Positions 34,545 through 47,282 are shown, counted from the stretch's first letter. The stretch is DNA of 64,000 nt from Galerina marginata (GCA_023014335.1 JAECYW010000008.1:1550001-1614000); one strand, 5' to 3'. The notes: generated by a model not told the origin, from the letters alone. Numbers and translations are program-made.

Positions 34545-36765
34545 TCAGGCCAGGACGATTTCCTTCCAAACTTTCCCTGGACGGAGGACGTGTTCCACAC
34601 AATCTCTGAAGAGAAACCCGATCCCTCTTCTCTCCGCAACGGCCTGTTCCGGTCCCTGCCACGCGATGAGCATGGCCCAATAAATCGGCCTTGTGAAGCT
34701 GATCCTATCGTTGAAGAAGTCTTCCCACCGGTCCATTTTCGAGAGGAGGACAAGTTCGTGTGGGCCTGAAACACCCTCCATCAGCTTGGGGTCGTCAAAA
34801 TTGACCCCGCCACATATCACCCCATTGACGCCCAGTAGTTTCGTCACCTTGCGTGTCTCTGTGGCGCCTGGTCTACTATTAGCCACCTCGTCATCTGCAT
34901 CTGCATCCCATTCTTCGAGTGGCATTTCAAAATCCGAGATAAGAACTGTATGCGCGAAAAAGTGCAGAAAATGGTAATTGCGTTTATCCATTTCTTCACG
35001 GATAATCTCTGCTCGATGACCATCTTCGTCGTCGGGCCTCGTCTTGAAGTTCTCGAGCGATCCGTCAACGACACGGCCATACGGATCGTTCAAACTCGAC
35101 CGGTAGGCTATATGGCGATCCTCCGGCTCACCATACTTTAGTTGCGACTCCCGATCCCACACCAATTCCAGGCTGGCCTGTCCGGGGCTGCGCTTATACC
35201 AGACGATGTAGGTCATCGTCTGAAGCCAGGTATTAACCTGTTCGGCGGACCAACAGAAGTGGCTATATCCATCCTTGATCGTTTTCCATCCCGCCAACGA
35301 CCAGCTCGGAAATCCTTTCCGGCGTCCGGTAGGGCGCACACCTGGAAAGCTGTCCCAGCAAAGCAAGCTGATGTCGAAGCAAGCTGTGAACAACCCCTCA
35401 AGGAGTCCAGATCTGACTTGAACTGACAAGAAGCGGAGAATGCCCGTAAGGCCATGGATGGTGTCAGATTCCTTGGTCAAGTGGCGATCGGCGTAACGGA
35501 AGAGCTGGGAGTTGAAAGTTGGTAAGGGTGCAGGTTCGTTGTCAGATAGGAAGCTTATGCCGGATCCGGATTCAAGGACGTTGTTCAAAGCGGGGGGGAA
35601 GTTGTCGTATATCGTGTCCTCGCTCCAGCAGTTTCCGCGACAGCGGAAATAAATACAGTCTTGCGTAAAAATCAAGGCGCGGTGCGAGAGGACGAGCTCC
35701 TGCAACCTGAGAAGCATTTTCGTTTCAAATATTTCTCAGAAAGGATTCGAAGAAGCTACACTTACGTCCACCCACGGGTAGTGTGTGCATTTGCACCCTC
35801 ACTGCTCCGTGTCATTGCGTTGTACACACCAGTGGTGGAGGTCATTTTGATGCCTGGTAGAACTTCGATAATCTCCTGGTTTACGTCCCGAGACCCAGGG
35901 TGCAGACCAGGTAAGCCAGCATTGGCATCCTCCCCGTGGGCTGCGACGATGGTGAGTATTGCGCACTGGTATACCAGATCCATGTGTGATATCCCGTCGA
36001 GCATATTCTCGTTGTCGTCTTGGATTAGGCAGAGCGCATCGACCCACAGGTACCTTTCGCCGATTAGCTGCACTAGATCAATTGCATCGTTGATTGTCTT
36101 TGTAAGTTCTTGGCCAAGCAGGGCACCTTTGGTGCTCAGCTCCACGACATTTTTTCGTTGCAGTCGAACGGAAGATACAACCGGGCCCCAGACATAGCTC
36201 AAGGCGACATAACGAGCCCCCGGCTTGGCTTCTATAATACATCGGTCCACTGTGTCGATAAGGTGCAGCACCTTCACTCCGACGTCGCTATCTTGAGTCT
36301 TGATGACACCGCCCTTTGGTGTACACGTCTCCTTGTGATAAACTTCGCACAAGTTCAACCACTTCTTAACAAGGCTTGGGTCAACGTGCGATTGCACTGC
36401 ACGTGCACATCCGTAGGGCGATGTCGCGGTGTCCTCGTTCAAAAATGCCAGGTTGTCGCCAGAGGTGTTAAAGAAGAACCCGCCTTTCGCTTTCCAGTTG
36501 ATGCTTGCTTCTCCGGTTTCGTACCAATGGTAGAAGCGATCGTTGAACGAGCGCATCAAAACGCAAAATGGGCATCCCTGGTGCCCATTCGCCTTTCGCT
36601 TTACGTCCTCCCATGTTCCGAGTTCATATGTGGTCGGTTCACGGTTGTTGGTGCTCAATAGGTCAAGTGATTGACAAACGTCGCAAAGAGGAGCAATTTG
36701 AGCAGCCTAGGAAGAACTGTCAGCCTGGAACGAATGTTGTCGATGTATCTCACCTGGTCGTTCAT
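34545..36765 (-). CDS. HET-domain protein, copy 1
   Basis: Three exons: 36,765-36,754 (MNDQ only), 36,706-35,766 and 35,706-34,545; 704 residues with consistent splice phase. The HET domain spans about residues 150-330: RYVALSYVWG, GERYLWVDALCLIQDD and, across the intron, RGWTLQELVLSHRALIFT, the three classic HET blocks. HET proteins trigger incompatibility-type cell death after non-self recognition. The N-terminus holds a possible metal site, CDVCQ and GCPFC. The C-terminal half has no known domain; it contains FPSWSLAGWK (GWSWA-like block) and ends WKEIVLA. It is a tandem paralog of the gene at 38.1-40.4 kb, with the same intron positions. An upstream ATG is followed by a stop, so the short first exon is preferred. 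Confidence 0.9.
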
Positions 36766-37326
36766 TTCCTACCGCTCATTTGTTATCAATGCCTTTTGAA
36801 CAGAGATTCCTATAAGCGGTAGCCAATCGAATTGTCGAGTTCATCCCGGATGGGTGCAGAAACAATCGTGGGTAAATACCCGACGATATGCTAAATTTAA
36901 TTCAAGGCCTGCGTGACAATGAATCAAGAAAAAGGCAAAGAGATTAACAAACCAAACGAGTTACGGAAGAAGGACCTCATCACGTCTACTCGGGTATCCT
37001 ACACGTCATACTTGTTATCAATTTGCTCCAAACACGAAGCCAACGCGATGTCCAGAATATATATGGATGGCATAAAGGCGAAGAACACAGACACGCGTGG
37101 AGGATTGGAATCGAGAATAGGTAATCCTGAGAGACACTTATTTGGTCAATTTATTTGTAGAACAAGGTGAAGGATGGTAGCCTTCGTACGGTCAAACGTG
37201 AGGCAGTGCCGGTGGTTCTTGTATCGCCGAACTAGGGCACGTAGGGGGCACTTCTGCGATGAACAAAGGGCGAGATGGTGATGCAAAGGCATGATTATAT
37301 CCTCACGCTGTTGCTGACGTTTGAAG

Positions 37327-37638
37327 TTACTCGTCGCTTGGGGTGAGCATGGTTTTAGCGTCACCACCCGCAGTCTGCACCACGGACGTGAGGACCTGGC
37401 GTTCGTCCCAACTGGCTCGTACCCGCGCCGTTGTTTTCTGTTTAAGAACGGGGTTTGGGTCGTTAGCTACGTCGGATAGGTCGGCCCAACCACATACCCA
37501 GTGCCCATTACCTTGCTCATCCGCGCTTCCTGTGTCGTCGCGGTTGTTGGTTATATGCGTCGTCCGCGGTTTGTCGCTCCTAGGGCTTGGATGTGAGCGG
37601 GGGATGGAGAGTTGGGGAGCTGCAGTTATGAGCGCCAT
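37327..37638 (-). CDS. Small gene paired with HET copy 1, unknown
   Basis: A minus-strand frame starting MALITAAPQLSIPRSHPSPR at 37,638 (an upstream in-frame ATG lies at 37,659). A likely intron begins GTAATG after DEQG and ends in AAACAG. The last exon reads SWDERQVLTSVVQTAGGDA and ends LTPSDE. The evidence for a gene is that the same arrangement, including the last exon and its acceptor, recurs behind HET copy 2. An AACACGGTCACGTG box lies upstream (37,753-37,766) in both copies. No domain was recognised. Confidence 0.4.
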   Translation of the reverse strand: MALITAAPQLSIPRSHPSPRSDKPRTTHITNNRDDTGSADEQGNGHWVCGWADLSDVANDPNPVLKQKTTARVRASWDERQVLTSVVQTAGGDAKTMLTPSDE

Positions 37639-37752
37639 ATCCGGGCTATGGCTCTTCATTGAGGAAAATGTGAGACGCGAAACAGTTGGCGAAAGAGATG
37701 TTGGCCAGCCTGAGAGAGATCACGAAGATGATCATGATGGGGAACATCGAGA

Positions 37753-37766
37753 AACACGGTCACGTG
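37753..37766. promoter_or_regulatory. CACGTG box upstream of the small gene
   Basis: AACACGGTCACGTG, conserved at 41,078-41,091 in the duplicated module. The core CACGTG is the binding site of bHLH regulators; use here is inferred. Confidence 0.4.
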
Positions 37767-38085
37767 ACCTGTAGCTCAACAAGCGCACAGATGATCTAAG
37801 GATTACATGGTTGGCGTGTAGCTGAAAAACCGTAAATATCGTGTACAAGGTATCACTCAATACGCTTTCAATGCCACAGATACACCGCTGGGCGGCGATA
37901 AGACAGGAAGACAGGCGGTAAAGAACGGCGGCGGCGACGACGATGACGACAAAGTTTCAAGTGGTGGTGACAGGATGATATTGGGTGGAAGGATGATCAA
38001 TCCACGGCGAACTCCATTCAAAGCAGAATCACAAGTGGAGGCTGATTGGACTTCGGTCCTGGAATCAGAATAATGGGACGCAAAT

Positions 38086-40394
38086 TCAGGCCAGGACAAT
38101 TTCCTTCCAAACTTTTCCTGGATGGAGGACCTGCCCCACACAGTCTGAGTCTCTAAAGAGAAACCCGATTCCTCTCCTCTCTGCCACGACCTGTTCTGGT
38201 CCCAGCCACCCGATGAGCATAACCCAATAAAATGGCCTTACGAACTCGGTACTAGTGTTGAAGAAGTTTTCCCACCGATCCATTTTTGAGAGGAGGATGA
38301 GTTCGTGTGGGCCAGTAACCCCCTCCATCAGCTTGGGGTCGTCAAAGTTGACCCCACCACATATCACCCCACTGGCGCCTATTAGTTTTACGAACGCGCG
38401 TGTCTCTTTTGCGCCTGGTCTTTTATCAGCCGGTTCATTAGGTGCTATATCATTTTTCTCCGAGTCGCCTGTTTCAATACCGGGCTCTTCACCAGCTGTC
38501 TGATCATCCGCCTCTTCATCTTCATCTACATCCCAGTCCTCGAGTGGCATTTCGAAGTCCGAGATAAGAACCGTATGTGCGAAAAAGTGCAGGAAATGAT
38601 AATTGCGTTTATCCATTTCTTCACGGATAATCTCGGCTCGACGACCATCCTCGTCGTCGTCGGGTCTCGTCCTGAAGTTCTCGAGCGATCCGTCGACGAT
38701 ACGGCCATACGGATCGTTCAAACTCGACCGGTAGGCTATATGGCGCTCCTCCGGTTCACCATACTTTAGTTGCGACTCAAGATCCCATACCAATTCCGGG
38801 CTGGCCCCTCCGGGGCTGCGTTTAAACCACACGATATAGGTCATCGTCTGAAGCCAGGTATTAGCGTCTTCTGCGGACTGACACCAGCCGCCATATCCAT
38901 CTCTGATCCCCTTCCATCCCGCCCACGACCAGCTCGGAAATCCTTCTCGCCGCCCAGCAGCGACAGCATCTGGAAAGTTGTCCCAGCAAAGCAAGCTGAT
39001 GTCGAAGCAAGCTGTGAACAACCCCTCAAGGAGTCCAGATTTGCCTTGGACTGACAAGAACCGGAGAATGCCCGTAAGGCCATGGATGGTGTCGGATTCC
39101 TTGGTCAAGCGGCGATCGGCGTAGCGGAAGATCTGGGAGTTGAAAGCTGGTAAGGGTGCAAGTTCGTTGTCAGATAGGAAGCTTATGGTGGTGCCGGAGT
39201 GGAGGACATCATTCAAAGCGGAGGGGAAGTTGTCGTATATCGTGTCCTCGCTCCAGCAATTTCCGCGACAGCGGAAATAAATACGATCTTGAGTAAAAAT
39301 CAAGGCGCGGTGTGACAGTACGAGCTCCTGCAAACTGAGCAGCATTTTCATTTAAAATATTTCACAAAGGATTAGAAGCTTCACTTACGTCCACCCACGG
39401 TTAGTGTGTACATTTGCCGTCGGACTCCTCTGTGTCATTGCGTTATATACACCAGTGGTGGAGGTCATTTTAATGCCTGGTAGAACTTCGATGATCTCCT
39501 GTCTTACGTCCCGGGACCCAGGGTGCAGACCAGGTAAGCCAGTGTTCGCATCCTCTCCGTGAGCGGCCACGATAGTGAGTATTGAGCATTGGTATACCAT
39601 GTCCATGTGTGATATCCCGTCTAGCATATCTTCGTCGTCGTCTTGGATTAGGCAGAGCACATCGACCCACAGGTATCTTTCGCCGATCAGCTGTACCAAA
39701 TCAATTGCGTCGTTGATCGCCTTTGAAAAATGTTTTCGAAGGCCGAGCAGTCCACCTTTGGTGCTCAGTTCCGAGACGTTTTTTCGTTGCAGCCGAACGG
39801 AGGGTATGAAGGGGCCCCAGACGTAGCTCAGGGCGACGTAACGAATCCCCGGCTTAGCTTCTATAATACATTGGTCCTCTGTGTCGATAAGGTGCAGAAC
39901 CTCAACCCCATCTTCGCTTTCTTGGGTCTTAATGACACCGCCTTTCGGTGTACACGTCTCCTTGTGATGAACCTCGCACAAGTTCAACCACTTTTTGATG
40001 AGGCCTGGATCAATGTGCGATCGCACTGCACGTGCACATCCGTATGGCGATGTCGCGGTGTCCTCGTTCAAAAATGCCAGGTTGTCGCCTTCGGTGCCAA
40101 AGAAGAACCCGCCTTTCACTTTCCAGTTGATGGTCGCTTTTCCGGTCTCGTACCAGCCGTAGGAGCGATCGCAGAACGAGCGCATCAAAACGCAAAAGGG
40201 GCAACCTTGGCGCCCGTTCGCTCTTTGCTTTACGTCCTCCCAGGTCCCAAGCTGATATGTGACCGGTTCGCGGTTGTTGATCCTCAACAGGTCAACTGAT
40301 TGACAAACGTCGCAAAGGGGAGCAATTTGAGTGCCCTGGAAGAAACTGTTAGCCTCGAATGAATGTCGTAGGTATATCTCACCTGGTTGTTCAT
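38086..40394 (-). CDS. HET-domain protein, copy 2
   Basis: Three exons: 40,394-40,383 (MNNQ), 40,335-39,389 and 39,334-38,086; 735 residues in consistent phase. The HET blocks RYVALSYVWG, GERYLWVDVLCLIQDD and RGWTLQELVLSHRALIFT are intact, as are the N-terminal CDVCQ and GCPFC pairs. It differs from copy 1 mainly by an acidic insertion of about 30 residues (DEDEEADDQTAGEEPGIETG) near residue 600 and by GLRKHFSK replacing GQELTK. The longer open frame from 40,458 reads through the first intron without a stop. The splice sites shared with copy 1 make MNNQ the better start. Probable role: incompatibility or programmed cell death effector. Confidence 0.9.
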
Positions 40395-40747
40395 TTTCTA
40401 CCGCTTGTTTGTTATCGATGCCTTTTTGAACAGGGAGATTTCTATAAGCGGTGTCCAATCGAATTATCGACTTCGATCGTTAGGAATAGATGCAGAAGTA
40501 GTCGTGGGTAAATGACCGAAACATGCTATATTTAATGCAAGGTTTACGGACCTAAATGGATTTACCAGTTAGAATCATGTCACCAAAAGAAAGAAAGTGA
40601 CGAACAAACCAAACGAAAAGACGAAGTTCGTATGGACAAACGCAAGTCAAGGGGGGTTCTTGTACTGCCAACTAGGGCGGCTCTTCTATGGTGAATACAT
40701 AGCGCGGCGGTGATGTACAGGCTTTCCTCGCCCTGTCGCGATGGATG
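40395..40747. other. Intergenic, HET copy 2 promoter
   Basis: No gene. It matches the promoter side of HET copy 1 (36,766-37,170) in patches, which fixes the duplication unit at roughly 3.6 kb. Confidence 0.45.
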
Positions 40748-41052
40748 TTATTCGTCGTTTGGGGTGAGCGTTGTCTGCCACCAGTTCTCTGCACCTCAGT
40801 CGTGAGGACCTGGCGCAAATCCCAATTGGCCGTCGTTTTCTGTTCAAGATTCGAGAACGAGGCTGGGATGGTCACTGTCTAGCGATGTTGAGAAGACAAG
40901 AGCATGGACTTCAACTGATCACGTACCTGGCACCCGTTACCTTACCCCTATGCGCCTTTGTGGTGGCGGTCATTGGTTATCATGGGTTTGTCGCTCCCAA
41001 GCCGCTCCTAGGCGTCGATGTGAACGGGGAATGGAGAGGGTGCTGCAGCCAT
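40748..41052 (-). pseudogene. Broken copy of the small HET-linked gene
   Basis: Matches the gene at 37,327-37,638: start MAAAPSPFPVHIDA, then an in-frame TAG where copy 1 has PRSD. The last exon WDLRQVLTTEVQRTGG is followed by a frameshift before LTPNDE. Both lesions argue that this copy no longer makes the full protein. Confidence 0.55.
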
Positions 41053-41394
41053 GAGCGGCTTACGAAGAAAATACAGAAACACGGTCACGTGCCCATTGCG
41101 TCGCGAATTTCTCGGTGTTTTTTTTTTGACCAACGGATACTCAAGTTACCTACGACTCGGCGAAATTTCGTCTGTAAACGATAAAACCAAAGTTCGGGTC
41201 AACAGGGTTACGATCAGCAGATTGTAGTCACACGAGATTGTGAGTGTTTGAGACAGTTCTACGAATTTCTGCCTGGATAGAACGTCTATCGCTTTACTGA
41301 ACAAAAAAAGATATCGGAACCGCTAGTACGCCTACTTTAAAGGCCGTAAGTAAACTGGAAATGGTGCAAAATAGAGCATTGTGGACTAATTAGT

Positions 41395-42821
41395 TTAAAT
41401 GTCTTCACCCGCCAGTCCGCTCTCGGTTCCGCCTTCCTCGCCGGAGTCTGCGACGGGGATCAAGAATGCTTTGGGCTGGTCAAATTTAATCGGCGGCATG
41501 ATTACTTGAGAGAGCGTCCAATTCGCCGACCCTGTAAACTCCAACAAATAGTCTGGACCTCCCTTGGTCACCCTCCCTACTAATGTAACGTCGTTATCTG
41601 TCCTCAGCGCGATTTTACCCTGCCCAATGATGCCAGTAAATGCACGGTGTCCGCTCAGGTCCATTTCATCGGCGTACGACATCGTCACCTCAGCATCAAA
41701 GAGAGGTAACGCTATAGACGAGCTAGCGGGGAACACTAGCTCTCGTCCACCAAGCGCTTCGACCTCGAAACGCGCCACAAATGACTTTGTAGTCTTCTCT
41801 TGCATGGTAAATGTGCTGATAGTGCCAGACACATTTAAATTAGTCGCCTTTGGGACAGGTTCGGGCATAGCAAGATCACCCCCGATGGTGTACAACTTTC
41901 CAGGTTGGACTGCCAAAGTGAGTGTCTCATTGCTGTCGGTCCTGAACACAAAGGCGAGCTGCATAAGAGCCCGCTCCCACTTGCCAGTTTCTCTAATTGG
42001 GATATTGAAGAAATTTTCAGAGCCGGTATCATTTGTCGCCGTTAGTCGGATTTTGATGTCTTTCGCAGTCAGGTTCAGAAACGAAATATAACCATCACTC
42101 CCGACCGATGGCTCATGAGATGATCCTTGGTTTTGGTTTCTGCCTTCGGTGGTTGGGTCCTCTAAATTGATTGGAGATTATTTAATTCCGCCTTATGTCA
42201 GACGTGTACCCTTTGAGAACTTACCAGTGCCAGAGAAAGCCATAGTCAACATCCCTTTTGTGGCGTTATTACAACCGGCGAATCGAGCACAAACACGAAC
42301 GCCAATAACATTGCCAGGCTGTTCAATGTCGTACATGTGAGTAGATTATGAGCATCCCACCCATGAGTGAGCAATTCCGACTTACCTGTAACCACGACTC
42401 GGAGAGTATTTTATCGCTTCGCGTAAAACGCCTAGCTTGCTGAACAGGTTCCTCTGAGCTTTCTTCAATCCTGTGACTCAGAAGAATCATTGGTTGTCCG
42501 TCTGGCAGAGTTCTAGGCGTGGGGTCGCTGGAGCTGTCCAATACCGCCAGCTCGAACCAACTCCATATTCCCTTCTCAGGATCAATGACGCCTTGATGGT
42601 GGGCCTCGGTGGCGAGCTGGATACTTTCAAGACGAGCGATTCGATCTGCGGTGAATTCCTAGTGAACAGCATATTAGTTAAGATTTGGTGCGCTAAATAT
42701 ATTAGATTTCACGGACACTTGTTGTGATCCAGAGCTCCTTGACCGCAATGTGGTCGACCGCCTGTGCTGTACATTCGGATTCAGACATGCAGATGTCGAG
42801 GTAAGGTAGGGTAGAAGACAT
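41395..42821 (-). CDS. Long GGP-family protein A, unknown function
   Basis: A multi-exon gene starting at 42,821 (MSSTLPYLDICMSESECTAQ) and ending GLAGEDI at 41,395. The N-terminal region has DHIAVKELWITT, IWSWFELAVLDSSSDPTPRT and LPDGQPMILLSHRIEES. A middle exon has VIGVRVCARFAGCNNATKG, and the large last exon starts before YISFLNLTAKDIKIRLTAT. The C-terminal part reads FTGIIGQGKIALRTDNDVTL, then VTKGGPDYLLEFTGSANW. This module is shared with the short proteins at 50.5, 59.3, 60.9 and 62.5 kb. Alternating hydrophobic residues suggest beta structure throughout. There is no signal peptide or membrane segment. The closest relative in the window is the gene at 57,072-58,468, block for block. Exon borders near 42.2-42.4 kb are approximate. 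Confidence 0.72.
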
Positions 42822-44003
42822 GGTGGGGGAATAACTTGAGTGAAGGAAAGGGCTTCTTGCGGGTAAATAAATTTCAAGAACCATGGAATTAAGTACTACT
42901 CACTTTTTCCTAAAGCCCACCACGTTTCTTCCCGTTTGGAGGTGCGAGGAACGCTATTATACATCGTCAAAAAGACACACCCCAGTTCATGAAAATGCCG
43001 GTTTTGCTCCACTATTCCCGACGTCTCGGGATCAAATACATATGTCGAGAATACTCGGTATTTTCAGAGTACCGAGCTACTTGCTGTAGACAGAACAAAC
43101 AGAGGTGTACATGTGCCTTCCGGTGACAGGGATTGTCTGTCGAGGATAAGTCCAGATTGAAGGGAAGTGGAGCGCCAATATGACAGACGTATTATTCTTT
43201 TGGGACCTCTCCACTGTTCGTTCCTTAAGTAAGATGAAAAGAGGGAAAGAAGTAGGAAAATATTACCGAAGTCCTGATCAGGAAGAGGAAAGCAACCGGG
43301 GCATAACTCCATTGTAATTCTGCTCAACGTGGCATGGGTTTGGGTTTACAGATTCAGGAGTGTTCTGACCGCGTCGTTCAATCGAGCCATGGTCCTACAG
43401 ACCAACCGATGGACCCCTTCCTAGCATCGGCCATGCACGTTTTCTGGCGCTTGGTTTGTAATACGCTCTGCAAACTGGGATGATCAATGGACGTACCATA
43501 TCTCTTCACGGTTCTAGGACTGTATACCGCACCCGCCACCTCCAGTTTCTGACTGGTGAAAAAGACGGAGGGCGACATTCGGAACGGCAAATCGATTCAG
43601 AAAATCGACTTCTCGTTGTACATGCCTAGGTTACCAACCAGCTTGAAGCTGAGAATGGCAAGTCAATTTGGGATGGGTTGTTCGGAAATGCGTATGGACG
43701 AAAGCATTATGTGCGGCCTACCTCGGTGAGCACAAGACTTTTTGATCATGAGAGGGCAAGACGCGAGCTCGAGCTTTGGGTTTGCACAAATGATCAGATG
43801 TTCCGAAGTTGTTGTGTTATCTTATCGGCAAATAATTCATTGATGCCATGTTTGCCCCTGAGTTATCTCTTTCTCCGAACCACAACAATCGATTACGCGT
43901 CTACCCTCCTAGCTGCGAATTTATCACTGCAAGCGTCAGTTCTAACACTTCCATCACGCCATAATTCACGCCTAAGCGCCCAGGGCGATTACTGGCTTTG
44001 AAG
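42822..44003. other. Intergenic region, no supported gene
   Basis: Open frames at 43,064-43,590 (-) and 43,678-44,001 (+) show no domain. The rest is unremarkable and includes the promoter of the kinase-like gene. Confidence 0.4.
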
Positions 44004-45402
44004 ATGTCGACCTCCCAGCAGCCTCCTGAATCAGCCTCTCAAACTTTAACGCTAACACCTACTCAAGCCGAGAACATTATTCGCACCCAGTTAAAAGGAC
44101 ACAAACAATCAACCGTACGGCTCCTAACCGAGATAAAGAATAAGAATACAGCGTACAGGTATTGTTCTCCTCGAATTACCGTTTAAATTACCCTAATACT
44201 CAGCCTTTGTCTCGATTCTAATGGCACTGTGCCTTAGTTATACCCCTTCATCGCGAACGTACATCGCCGATATTTCGATGTACCCACCACAGCCCAAACC
44301 ATTGCCATGCTCGTGCTTCATCACCGTCGCCGTCCCACCCCCTGCAACCCAATCCCAATATCACACCAACTCCCTTCTCACAATACACCACCTGATCTCC
44401 CAGATACTCGCGCACACCTCCATACCCCTGCCCCCGCCCATCGTCGACGCTTCTCTTCAACACCTACCGTTCCACGTGCTGATCTCCCCCGCCGCGCCGC
44501 TCGCGTCAACTTCCATCGTCTCCATGCGCGAGGCGCGGAGAAGAGCGTTGGTTGATGAGAAGGAGCTGATAAGAGTTGAAATGCAGATCGGCGCGTTTTT
44601 GGGGCAGATGCATAGTGGTGTGCTTGGGGAGTGGTTTGGGCTGCCGAGGCCTGTAGATGAGCTAGATGAAGGTGCAGATGAGGAGGTGTCAGCGCCAGCA
44701 GTTGAAGGGCCACCGGGTATGGGTTTGGACGGACCCAGCCCAAATTATCCCTCGGAATCGTACAGCTGGCAAGAAACATTCACGCACCTTCTAGAGACCC
44801 TGTTGTCCGAGTTCGAGGCGGAAAAATCACCCGGCTTTGTGTCCGACTTGCCATATGAAGACATCCGCCGTTACCTCTCCCGCGCCATCGGCTCCTTCCT
44901 GTTCGACGATGTCGAGGTGCCATCTTTAGTATGGATGACGGGGTCCGAGGACGATGTTTACGTCTTCATTTCTCCATCTCCTAGTACTTCCTCTTCCTCC
45001 CCAGGCGTGTCCTCCTCACCCACCACAGGCATAGCCGCCATCCTCCCCAACATTGCCCACGCGCTCTGGGGCGACCCCCTCCTCGAGTCGTTCTTCTCGT
45101 CCTCGCCATCCCTCTCCTCGTCCTCTGCCGAACACGAAGGCAAACCCGGTCCCTGCCAAGCTCTACTAGAAGCCTACCTCGCAAGCGGCGGCAGCCCGCC
45201 CATTGTCTTCCCAAGACACAAGACGAAGAGGCTGTGGTATGATTTATTTTTGGGCTTGGTCGTTTTGCGAGAGCGACGACTGGGAGGAACGGATGCAGCG
45301 GATGGTGTGGACGGAGGAAAGGAGACAGCGATTGATAGGGAGTGGGCTTTGGAGCTGGTCAGGCGATCTGTTGAGGGGTTGAGGGACGCACCGTGTTATT
45401 GA
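44004..45402 (+). CDS. Kinase-like (APH-fold) protein, tentative
   Basis: Exon 1 at 44,004 (MSTSQQPPESASQTLTLTPT) ends AYR before GTATTG. A long second exon runs from about 44,204 to 45,402. I could not make the phase agree at this junction, so either the acceptor differs or translation starts at ATG 44,221. The body shows VEMQIGAFLGQMHSGVLGEW, YSWQETFTHLLETLLSEFEA, EVPSLVWMTGSEDDVYVFIS and GIAAILPNIAHALWGDPLL. This order resembles the hinge, the HxD-region position and the GD-P end of aminoglycoside-phosphotransferase-like kinases. The catalytic HGDxxxxN motif is not recognisable, so it may be a pseudokinase. A serine-rich insert (about residues 255-275) is low complexity. Confidence 0.5.
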
Positions 45403-45667
45403 AGTTTGACATATCCTTTAGGTAACTCCTCCTTTTGTGTTCGCGTTAGACTGCATTGAACGATGGGTTGAATAAAAGTTTGAACAAACTCACATAACAT
45501 CAGTAGAGTGCACGGTGGCGTCTGAAGGTGGGTCCTCAGGCCTCAGCGCTCAACGCCCACCGGGGCCATCCTGTGTCCGGATTTTTGAACATACCCCCGG
45601 CCTAAAATTGCGTCAGAATTCAGTACATACCTCTAGATCTTAGGTGGCTTTCCTGGCAGTTACCTTC

Positions 45668-47025
45668 ATGCCTTCACATCCCCCACTGTATCAAGAACTC
45701 ATCCACAAGATCATCGACCAAATTGCCGCTGACTCCAAGGATTGGTCAGGGGAGAATCTGCTCCAGTGCGCGCTCGTCAGTAGAGCCTTCCGTCCCCGCT
45801 CTCAGCTGTATATATTCTCGTCTATCGATATTCGAGGGAATTCCACAACGCGCCAGCAAAGGATTCAAAAATTATTCGAAATAACACAAGACAACCCCCA
45901 CATTGCCCATTACATTGAGGACCTCAGTCTGGAATGTATCGACGACGAGTATTTGTGGATTGCTGAGGACACTATATTCACAGCCGTCATGGCGAAGATA
46001 TCCTCCGCCGGGTCACTTCGCAAGTTGACAATGAAAGCAGACCCCCACATGGGTGATGGCTACGATACCCTTATGCTTGAGCACCCCCAGCCGCTCGTGG
46101 ATCGTTTCTTTCTCCCTTTCATTGCTCCATTCATAACCTCATTGTCCCTCCACGGACTTCGGAACCTACCTATCGAAATCGTGACAAGTTGCGTCAATTT
46201 AACGGACCTCGAGTTGCTACATGTCGAATTCGAGGTTTCGGAGGAAGTGGGACACGCTGAATGTCTTCCTCTCAAACTTCGAAGCCTCGTGCATCGTCTC
46301 TCACAACCTGCATTGGAAATACTTCTCGCTACCACTTCGGATGGGTCAGGCTCAATTTTAGATTTATCTCAGTTCAAATATTTCACCGTTTATACCGACG
46401 GACTAGAGAACCTGGAACTCCAACAACAGATAATCGACCGATCTTCTGAATCACTGGAAGAACTCTACATCCTTACCATGGACACTACCTGTAAGAATTT
46501 TTAGAGCCTTCGTGGAATGATGATGTTAATACTAAAGGTTCAACAGTTGGTGGAACGTTCCATGGAGTTGTTAACCTTCGCAATTTATCTCATTTAAGGC
46601 AACTACACGCCCATGTTTTATTTCCAGAGGACAGTCTCGTATCCATCTGCCAAACGCTCTGTACAATCCGTGCAAGTTCTTCGGTTAACTTGTTTATTGA
46701 GGCCAAGGTAGCCTTCCGTGACCTCTCCGAGCCTGAAGTCGTGTTCGACGCCAACTGGGCTGCCTTCTGCAAAGAGGTCGCCCGAATCTTGTCACACGAA
46801 GGTTCCGTCTTTGAGTTCAAAATGACCTACCTATACAAGGACAATACGAACATGGATTTGGACGACTACGAAGCTCTTCTTGCTAGACGTTGCCAGATAA
46901 TTATGGCCAAACTCAGAAGAGAGAAGTTCGGTTCTTTGGACGATGATCCCCATTTCACTGTTGTTGTCTCTCATGTTCTGGAATTCGACCCAACCTTTGA
47001 GTACAGCTTGAGTGAACAGTTGTAG
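45668..47025 (+). CDS. F-box/LRR-like protein
   Basis: Two exons (45,668-46,490 and 46,547-47,025) joined in phase give 433 residues. The start MPSHPPLYQELIHKIIDQIA leads into an F-box-like stretch, LLQCALVSRAFRPRSQLYIF, with the usual basidiomycete CALVSRxFRPRSQ(L/R)xxF core. The rest is leucine-rich, for example FITSLSLHGLRNLP and NLTDLELLHVEF. F-box proteins select substrates for SCF ubiquitin ligases; this one's target is unknown. The protein ends FEYSLSEQL. Confidence 0.8.
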
Positions 47026-47282
47026 AACAGTACAGGATCTATTACCATATCTTGCATTGGCTGCTGCTCCATTTTACGTCAGGACAAACAAACTCAGAGT
47101 GATTATTCAATCCAGGACGATCTCTATGCAAAATTTTGCTGGAAGGAGTATGTGTGACTACCTGCTTTTTGTTTCCCGAAAACAAATCGGTTGTTCTTCT
47201 CTCCTTCGATACTTCCCCTTTCCCGGTTACACTATAAACACAAAGCAATATTAATATAGTGGTCCTACGCACTCAGAGGAAT

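Noticed and set aside
36913..37170. 85-codon plus-strand frame between HET copies
   Set aside because: Low-complexity Lys/Asn-rich frame, not conserved in the duplicated unit behind HET copy 2.
40383..40458. HET copy 2 starting at ATG 40,458
   Set aside because: This requires reading through a sequence with a GTGAG donor and TTCCAG acceptor that is spliced at the same place as in copy 1, where the equivalent upstream frame has a stop.
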